NCBI RefSeq assembly: GCF_015706575.1
Contig: NW_024037056.1
Location: 17,978,130 to 18,042,129, forward strand
Direction: 5' to 3'
Length of the DNA stretch: 64,000 nt
Source: Patiria miniata
Lineage: Eukaryota; Echinodermata; Asteroidea; Valvatida; Asterinidae
Both the position numbers and the translations under genes were made by a program. The notes beneath the pieces are model-generated. The model was not told the origin of the DNA, searched no databases, and saw only the letters and a list, made by a program, of their open reading frames with translations. Below, in pieces: positions 58,713 to 64,000 of this stretch. Numbering within the stretch: position 1 is the stretch's first letter; the number at the start of each line of letters is the position of its first letter.

Positions 58713-59006
58713 TCACTGGGGGAATATCCCCAAATTGTGCTGTCTCCTAACCAGCCTACATGTTTATAGAACACTTTCGCCAAAGTATACAAATCCAAAA
58801 TGTCAGACAGTATGTCGTTTCAGTCGCAGTAGTATCTTGCTCAAAAGACTTCCGAGAATTATGTTACAGGGATCAAAACATCAGACTCTCTGTTTTTGGG
58901 GGGTATTTTTTTTTTCAGTTTGAAAATTATTTATGGTCGTTACAGAGCAGACTTCAATGTTGAAAAGTTGTACTTGAAATAAGTCAATGTATTTTTCTTT
59001 TTACAG

Positions 59007-59243
59007 CTTCTCCGGTGGTAACATCCCTGAAATTCAGGGACGGAATCATCACTTGTGACGCAGATGCCAATCCACTCAGACACGTTGAGTATTACATCAT
59101 TCTAAATGGCACCAAGCCTAGCTCACCTACGGGTAAAACCATGCCATTCAATTTCGAGGACAATTACTGCACTGAGGTCAGCTGTAATATCACAAATGCG
59201 ATTGGAACTGGGTCACGGAAACTTGAAGAACCGCTTTGCCCAG
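59007..59243 (+). CDS. receptor exon 12: Ig3 (type B)
   Basis: Acceptor TTTTTACAG and donor GTGAGT; 237 nt, phase 1 to 1. A compact Ig-like domain: SPVVTSLKFRDGIITCDADA, VEYYIILNG, then DNYCTEVSCNITNAIG. There is no C-strand tryptophan; a tyrosine pair stands there. Pairs with the copy at 60862-61098. Confidence 0.88.
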
Positions 59244-59589
59244 GTGAGTTTTCGTCGATTGTAATTAAAGAATTCACATGATGCAATTTAGTTGTATCTT
59301 TTAATTAAAAACACTCATAATTTATTTCTTCTGAGCATCTGTATGCTTTTGTGATATTCAATTTCCGCACTCTTTTCACATAAATTAATTTGTCCCGGCT
59401 GTAACATCTGAGTTGATGAGACATTCATTTCTTTTAACATTTACTTCCATAAAACCTCGCCATTGTCATTCTGTGTCAGAAATTTTCTATAAGTAAAACA
59501 AAATATGAGTTTGAGATTGGAATTTTCTTTTGAAATTCATTACTTGATCACAATTCTCACTATACATATTCTCGGTTTACATTTCAAAG

Positions 59590-59622
59590 GTGTTGGTCGC
59601 GTATTGCTTTGGACGACAGAAG
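59590..59622 (+). CDS. possible alternative stalk exon
   Basis: The sequence TTTACATTTCAAAG before 59590 is identical to that before the stalk exon at 61485. An open 33-nt segment, phase 1 to 1, ends in a GTGTAA donor. It is the duplicated counterpart of the stalk exon. Whether it is spliced in cannot be told. Confidence 0.3.
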
Positions 59623-59680
59623 GTGTAAGAAATGTTAAGATCAAATAATATTAACTGTTTATATGTTTCTGTTCATGCAG

Positions 59681-60001
59681 CTCCTGCCACCAGTCTCACC
59701 ATAGCTGTTGATGGTGTAGACAAATTCTCTGGTGCAATAGTGACCGTGACAGAGTATACTGACGTCACACTTTCCTGCAGAGCCCTGGGAGCTATACCAC
59801 GGGTGTCCATAGACTGGTTTAACGACGGCAATCCTCTTACACCTGACACCGAAACGATTCCACCTGATGGTGAGGCAACAGATACACAGAGTATATGCAG
59901 CCCATTCATCCCAACACGACGTGATGATGGGGGCTGGATAGAATGTCGCACAATAGGACCTCAAACTACACAGTCTGAATTCATTTCCCTCAATGTTCTG
60001 T
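59681..60001 (+). CDS. receptor exon 13: Ig4 (type A')
   Basis: Acceptor TTCATGCAG and donor GTAAGT; 321 nt, phase 1 to 1. The Ig fold is as in exon 11 with VTLSCRALG, VSIDWFNDGN and GGWIECRT. It gains an extra cysteine (SICSPF) that exon 11 lacks. Confidence 0.9.
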
Positions 60002-60861
60002 GTAAGTTATTTATATTTATATTGTAATTGCTGTATTACTTGGAATAGCGTTCTGAAAAAGTTGATTAATTTGTATATACATACAAATTGTATGAAAGCA
60101 CATCTTAACGTTTGGTAAACTAATATCACCTACACAAAGACATCTGAATAAGAGCGAATGAAAATCAATTAAATGTAGTGTATGATTCTGAAGATCTGAA
60201 CAAAAAGCAAATATTGTTTACACTGATGACTTGTCTACAGTTTTGTGATCACGTATGCCGGAAAAAAGAAACAGACGCTCTACTTATAGTCTATTTTTCT
60301 GACTCTACTTCAGACGAAAAAGAGCAATTTACTAAAGTCAGGGAGTTGTCAGGTCATCTGGTTTGTATCCGTTCACGTATGTGTAACTGATTGCAAACAA
60401 AATGTGCACTAACTAAATTTGGTGGATTAGGGACGATATTCGAAAAACAAAGTCATTTTCCGTCGGTGGTGGGCCAACAATCATTGGAAATTAATACACA
60501 CAATTCCATTTTCTTGAAAATGACATCATACCAGGTGCCATGATTTTACAGGATGCTTGATATTATTATTCCCTTACGGTCTAGAAAGCATTTCATAATA
60601 ATTTGGAAGATTTTTGATGTTTGCATATGTTGTACATTACCTTCAACCCAGATGTACATACACAAATCCAAAATGTTAGACGGCATGTTGCTTCAATCGC
60701 AGTAGTATCTTGCTCAAAGGCTTTCGAGAAATATGTTACAGAGATCAAGACTTCAGGCTCTCTTTTTTGATCAGTGTGAAAATTATTATTGGCCGTGACA
60801 GAGAAGGCTTAAATGTTGAGAAGTTTTAATTAGGCTAATAATATATATTTTTCTTTTACAG
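60002..60861 (+). other. intron 13, duplicate of intron 11
   Basis: Aligns with 55641-56285 and 58785-59006. No insertion is present here. No other feature. Confidence 0.75.
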
Positions 60862-61098
60862 TTTCTCCGCTGGTAACATCCCTGACATACAGGGACGGAA
60901 TCATCACTTGTGACGCAGATGCCAATCCACTCAGACACATCGAATATTACATCATTCTAAATGGCACCAAGCCTAACGCGCCTACTGGTAAAACCCTGGG
61001 GTTTAATGTTGATGACAATTACTGCACAGAGGTCAGCTGTAATGTCACAAATACGATTGGAACTGGGTCACAGAAACTTGAAGAACCGCTTTGCCCAG
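60862..61098 (+). CDS. receptor exon 14: Ig5 (type B')
   Basis: Acceptor TTTTACAG and donor GTGACT (weaker than in exon 12); 237 nt, phase 1 to 1. Nearly the same as exon 12: DGIITCDADANPLRHIEYY, DNYCTEVSCNVTNTIG. Confidence 0.88.
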
Positions 61099-61484
61099 GT
61101 GACTGAGTTTTCGTCCAATGCAATTAAAGAAATCAAATAATTTAACTTGGTGATTTTCTTTAAAAAGTCCTTCCACTAAAAAAATAAAATTCATTTATTC
61201 TCGAGCGATCCTACTGTCGACGACAAATAAATGCAATTTTCTATTTCAAGTTTTCTGTCACATTAATTTAAACTGTTTATAATTCATCCAGGCCCTATAA
61301 TATCAGTTGGAACAATTTATTCCATTTTGAACATTTTTTTTTCAATGAAACTCCCGTCAAAACATTCCTGACAATGCCATTCTTTGTCAAGCAATTTAGT
61401 GTACGGCGAAAGATTTAGTTTCAGATTGGAATTTCATTGAGGAATCTCATTATCTAATCAAATATCTCGGTTTACATTTCAAAG

Positions 61485-61562
61485 GTTTTGCTCGTGTATC
61501 GCTACCAACAACAGACGGATTAATTCAAAGCACCAGTACCACAGACTCCTCCAGGAAGCAAG
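61485..61562 (+). CDS. receptor exon 15: membrane-proximal stalk
   Basis: Acceptor ATTTCAAAG and donor GTAAGT; 78 nt, phase 1 to 1. It encodes 26 residues rich in Ser and Thr (LIQSTSTTDSSRKQ), a flexible and possibly O-glycosylated spacer before the membrane. Confidence 0.75.
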
Positions 61563-61817
61563 GTAAGTTTTGCAACATTGAAAATGAATTAGATTTAATA
61601 TATTAAGTGCGCCTTTACAACATGATCATTTACCAGATAACCTTACATATATGAAAACCTTGGCTTTGTGGTTTTTTGTTTCAAAAACTTGACGATGCAG
61701 TTATCACTTGATAGAGGCCATTCAGAGAGTCCGCAAGATATAACAAAGGATAACATAGGCCAAAATGTACTGATTGATTACGAAAACTGACATAATAAAG
61801 CTCATGTTGTCTTACAG

Positions 61818-61950
61818 CTTCCTATCCTGTAGGCATCATTATTGGACTTGTATTGGCAGCCTTTGTCATTGTGGGTGTCGCTTGTGGTATTGCTATTGTC
61901 ATATGGAGACGTCGTCAGAGACCATTGGAAACCGGCGTACAAGATGGCAT
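61818..61950 (+). CDS. receptor exon 16: transmembrane helix
   Basis: Acceptor GTCTTACAG and donor GTAAGT; 133 nt, phase 1 to 2. A 25-residue hydrophobic helix (PVGIIIGLVLAAFVIVGVAC then GIAIVIW) ends in a stop-transfer RRRQR. The helix start has small-residue spacing (G-x3-G, A-A). This is the first exon whose end is not phase 1. Confidence 0.88.
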
Positions 61951-62434
61951 GTAAGTCAATGTAAAAGGCTACGTTGAGGCAGAGACTAATATTTTCTGTG
62001 AAAGTTTGAAACCCTAAGTTGTGATTTTCCGTTACTAGACGTTTTGAAATAGGCTTCATAACACAGCTTTTAAGGTACATTAATTTTCCTTCAATAAACT
62101 TATGTCTATTATCGCACCCAGACAGAAGGATAAAAAGTACCAATCTGACAGTTTTTGTTGTAATTAAGAAAAGCTGTTTTTGGAAAACCCAGCATCAACC
62201 TACCGGTTTTAAGCATGAACCAATAACAGTTAACTTGATTAAAGTATAACCCATCAGCACCTGTAAGACATTGCGATACTTTGTGTTTATTCACTGAAAA
62301 GATCAATAAAACCGGAGAGTGTTCTGGCTGGTTTGGACGCTACAGCCCACAGCGAGTAATAAATAGGGCGTTTTCAAGCTCTACAGTGACAAGGGGGTAG
62401 AGACCATTTCTGTTCATCATTATTTTTCTTTCAG
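61951..62434 (+). other. intron 16
   Basis: AT-rich intron. No further feature. Confidence 0.6.
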
Positions 62435-62508
62435 AAATGACATTGTATCACAAGGAGCAGACAATCACAACTCGCCACTGCCTGCCAGTGATCACCATCA
62501 TCCGAACG
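62435..62508 (+). CDS. receptor exon 17: juxtamembrane, part 1
   Basis: Acceptor TTCTTTCAG and donor GTAAGC; 74 nt, phase 2 to 1. It encodes a polar, His-rich segment (NDIVSQGADNHNSPLPASDH then HHPN) of the cytoplasmic side. Confidence 0.75.
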
Positions 62509-63050
62509 GTAAGCACCAGAGAGTAGATGCTGTAAAAAAGGACAATAATGAACGAAATTGAGAAAATGGGTAGGAAAAAGTCAAATAATTAATGAAAGGG
62601 GTCTGACGGTCCTATCTTACCAAGATCTTCTTCAGAGGCAAATTTAAAAAAGATTGTTGAAATAAAAAAAAAACCACTACACCGATGTATTGTGCCATGA
62701 CGGTTAGTAAATCATGTACTCTTTTTAACTTCCCTTTTTCTGAATTAATCCTGCGTCTTGGTCAGCTTTGACCTAAATCACTTCCCGGACAGTGTATCAA
62801 TTTTCGAATATATATTAAGACACTTTCTATGTCAAACGGCTTGGAAGTGACACAATGTCAGATCAAATCATCAGGGTCCGGCTCGAATCCGACAGCGACT
62901 TTGGATGGTAAACATGTGTATGGGATAATAACATCGAATTATTGTTAGTATGTTCTGCACTGCACTAGATGAGCATTTTCAAGTTGTACTTGCCAGATGT
63001 ATGTCTCAAATTCAATTTTAAAATTGAGTAAATCTAAAAATGTGTTTCAG
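62509..63050 (+). other. intron 17
   Basis: AT-rich intron. No further feature. Confidence 0.6.
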
Positions 63051-63299
63051 ACATTCCACTGCACAAAATTGCCACAGCGGAGGTACGCGAGAGTGTTCCC
63101 AATGAAGACAGCGTTGAGCCGGAGGCATCAAACGACGTGGAGTACGGCAATGTAGGAAAGGAACTCTCTTTCTCACGAGATCTTCTGGTGATCGAGAATG
63201 AGCTGGGACGAGGGCAGTTCGGCAGAGTGCTTTTGGGAAAGGCACTTGGGATCGAGGAAGTCGGAAAAGAAACGAAGGTTGCCGTTAAAACCGTGAAAG
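63051..63299 (+). CDS. receptor exon 18: juxtamembrane and start of kinase domain
   Basis: Acceptor TGTTTCAG and a weak donor GTTTGT; 249 nt, phase 1 to 1. After an acidic linker with a single tyrosine (DVEYGNVG) comes ELSFSRDLLVIENELGRGQF then GRV, the first kinase strands with the G-x-G-x-x-G nucleotide loop. It ends at KVAVKTVK, with the beta-3 lysine that positions ATP. The spacing is normal for a receptor tyrosine kinase of the FGFR/VEGFR/Ret kind. The catalytic and activation loops must lie past 64 kb, so the tyrosine specificity is inferred. Confidence 0.85.
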
Positions 63300-64000
63300 G
63301 TTTGTTGTCATTTATAGTAATGTCATTCAACAAATCGGGGCTTTGTGCATTGGAGAGATTTTTTGGATGCATACTGTAAAGTGATTTGTCTTGATGACAA
63401 TCACAGCAACATATTGATTAAACACCTATTGGTCTTTACTTGATCAAATTTGCTTTTTGTCGCTTAAATTTAAATGGTATCTGTATTGCTTTCCCTATTT
63501 GTAAGCACCTTCCGCCCTTCTAACTTACATGCTGCCTACAGCTCTTTCCAACTAGTCCAGAGGGACAGTTTCTTGTGAAAGACACGTGTTTGAGTGTTCA
63601 TGGTGGAGCTCGAAAGCTTAAAAAACAAGTGCACTAAAAGTCGATCGTTGCATATATTCAGTGGCGTAGCCAGGGGGGGGGGGGGGGTGGGGGGGGGCGA
63701 CCGCCCCCATGAAACCTTGTCGCCCCCCAGTCGCCCCACCCCACTGAGATTTTGAGTTTCTAAAAAAATTATCATTGATCTAAATCTAAATAGTCGCGAA
63801 TAATCCACATGATGACCACTGAGAAACGACCCTTCGACCGGCGACCGCGGACCAGTAAGCTGACAACCGGCGTGACATCGCGCATAATGATAATCTAAAA
63901 TGCGTATTAACACCCACTGCACTGCTCGCTCACACCACGGAACACGTATTATAGACAGGTGGTCCGTGGGTCACACAGTTTCAGTCAGCGATATCACGCG
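63300..64000 (+). other. intron 18, cut by the window
   Basis: No next kinase exon is seen. A G-run (63674-63698) lies beside CAGTGGCGTAGCCAGG at 63659, the terminus of the small MITE family at 39966. The - strand open frame here contains the C-run and is not a gene. Confidence 0.5.

Larger units (their letters stand above)
56290..58785. mobile_element. 2.5-kb composite insertion in intron 11
   Basis: Alignment with the duplicate intron (60650-60665) shows that copy 2 passes directly from GATGTACATA to CAAATCCAAAATG, whereas copy 1 holds this extra segment. It therefore entered after the Ig duplication or was lost from the other copy. It contains several inverted-repeat elements listed separately. 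Confidence 0.75.
5768..63299 (+). other. receptor (tyrosine) kinase gene, CUB-MAM-Ig-MAM-Ig4-TM-kinase (3' end outside window)
   Basis: Eighteen exons assembled by eye span 57.5 kb and give 3,373 coding bases (about 1,124 residues). Domain order with rough residues: signal peptide 1-19, CUB 20-139, MAM1 140-303, Ig1 304-411, MAM2 412-574, Ig2 575-681, Ig3 682-760, Ig4 761-867, Ig5 868-946, stalk 947-972, transmembrane about 977-1001, juxtamembrane to about 1075, kinase N-lobe start 1076-1124. Every junction up to the transmembrane exon is phase 1 and all phases agree. A secreted N-terminus, one membrane helix and a C-terminal kinase make it a type I receptor kinase, most likely a tyrosine kinase by its juxtamembrane and loop sequence. 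MAM and Ig domains usually mediate adhesion, so the ligand may be a cell-surface partner; that is inference. The catalytic loop and C-terminus lie beyond 64 kb. I do not recognise this architecture as a named family. Confidence 0.85.

Noticed and set aside
59659..59964. Antisense ORFs over the Ig exons (also 55360-55590)
   Set aside because: Shadows of strongly coding Ig exons; the + strand reading has splice sites and Ig cysteines.

Overview
The window is animal nuclear DNA: long AT-rich introns, GT-AG splice sites, extracellular-module exons and a dense, mixed load of transposable elements (Ty3/gypsy, BEL/Pao, Penelope-like, LINE, Polinton-like, Harbinger-like and foldback elements). This mixture together with a CUB/MAM/Ig receptor suggests a marine invertebrate, most likely a deuterostome such as an echinoderm, hemichordate or lancelet. 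I cannot name the species from sequence alone.

One host gene fills most of the window on the + strand, from about 5.77 kb to beyond the last recognised exon at 63.3 kb. I assembled 18 exons by eye from splice sites, reading phase and domain content. They encode about 1,124 residues: signal peptide, CUB, MAM, Ig, MAM, four further Ig domains in an A-B-A'-B' order, stalk, transmembrane helix, juxtamembrane segment and the start of a protein kinase domain with its glycine-rich loop and VAVK lysine. It is a type I receptor kinase, most likely a tyrosine kinase, whose catalytic core lies downstream of the window. All exon junctions through the ectodomain are phase 1. Two block duplications built it: the three-exon MAM module and the IgA-IgB pair, both with intron sequence still alignable.

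Layout: 1-4.2 kb, broken Ty3/gypsy remains upstream of the gene; 5.5-7.4 kb, putative promoter, signal-peptide exon and CUB exon; 7.56-12.72 kb, a Polinton-like element with long terminal inverted repeats, 6-bp target duplication, a C2H2 zinc-finger ORF and a minisatellite; 14.1-18.0 kb, reversed LINE and Penelope-like remains; 18.15-22.06 kb, MAM1 and Ig1; 22.7-23.3 kb, tRNA-like SINE and Harbinger-like MITE; 23.8-39.4 kb, MAM2 spread over 15 kb by repeats, including a bounded gypsy element on the - strand (31.38-36.81 kb); 39.4-55.3 kb, a 16-kb intron with MITEs, a THAP remnant, a bounded BEL/Pao element (46.39-50.66 kb) sitting inside a foldback element, and a 2.3-kb palindrome; 55.3-61.1 kb, the Ig array with a 2.5-kb insertion in its first copy; 61.5-63.3 kb, stalk, membrane, juxtamembrane and kinase-start exons.

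The transposon genes are all broken or incomplete. The receptor is the only gene that looks intact within the window. Exon limits are inferred without transcript data.
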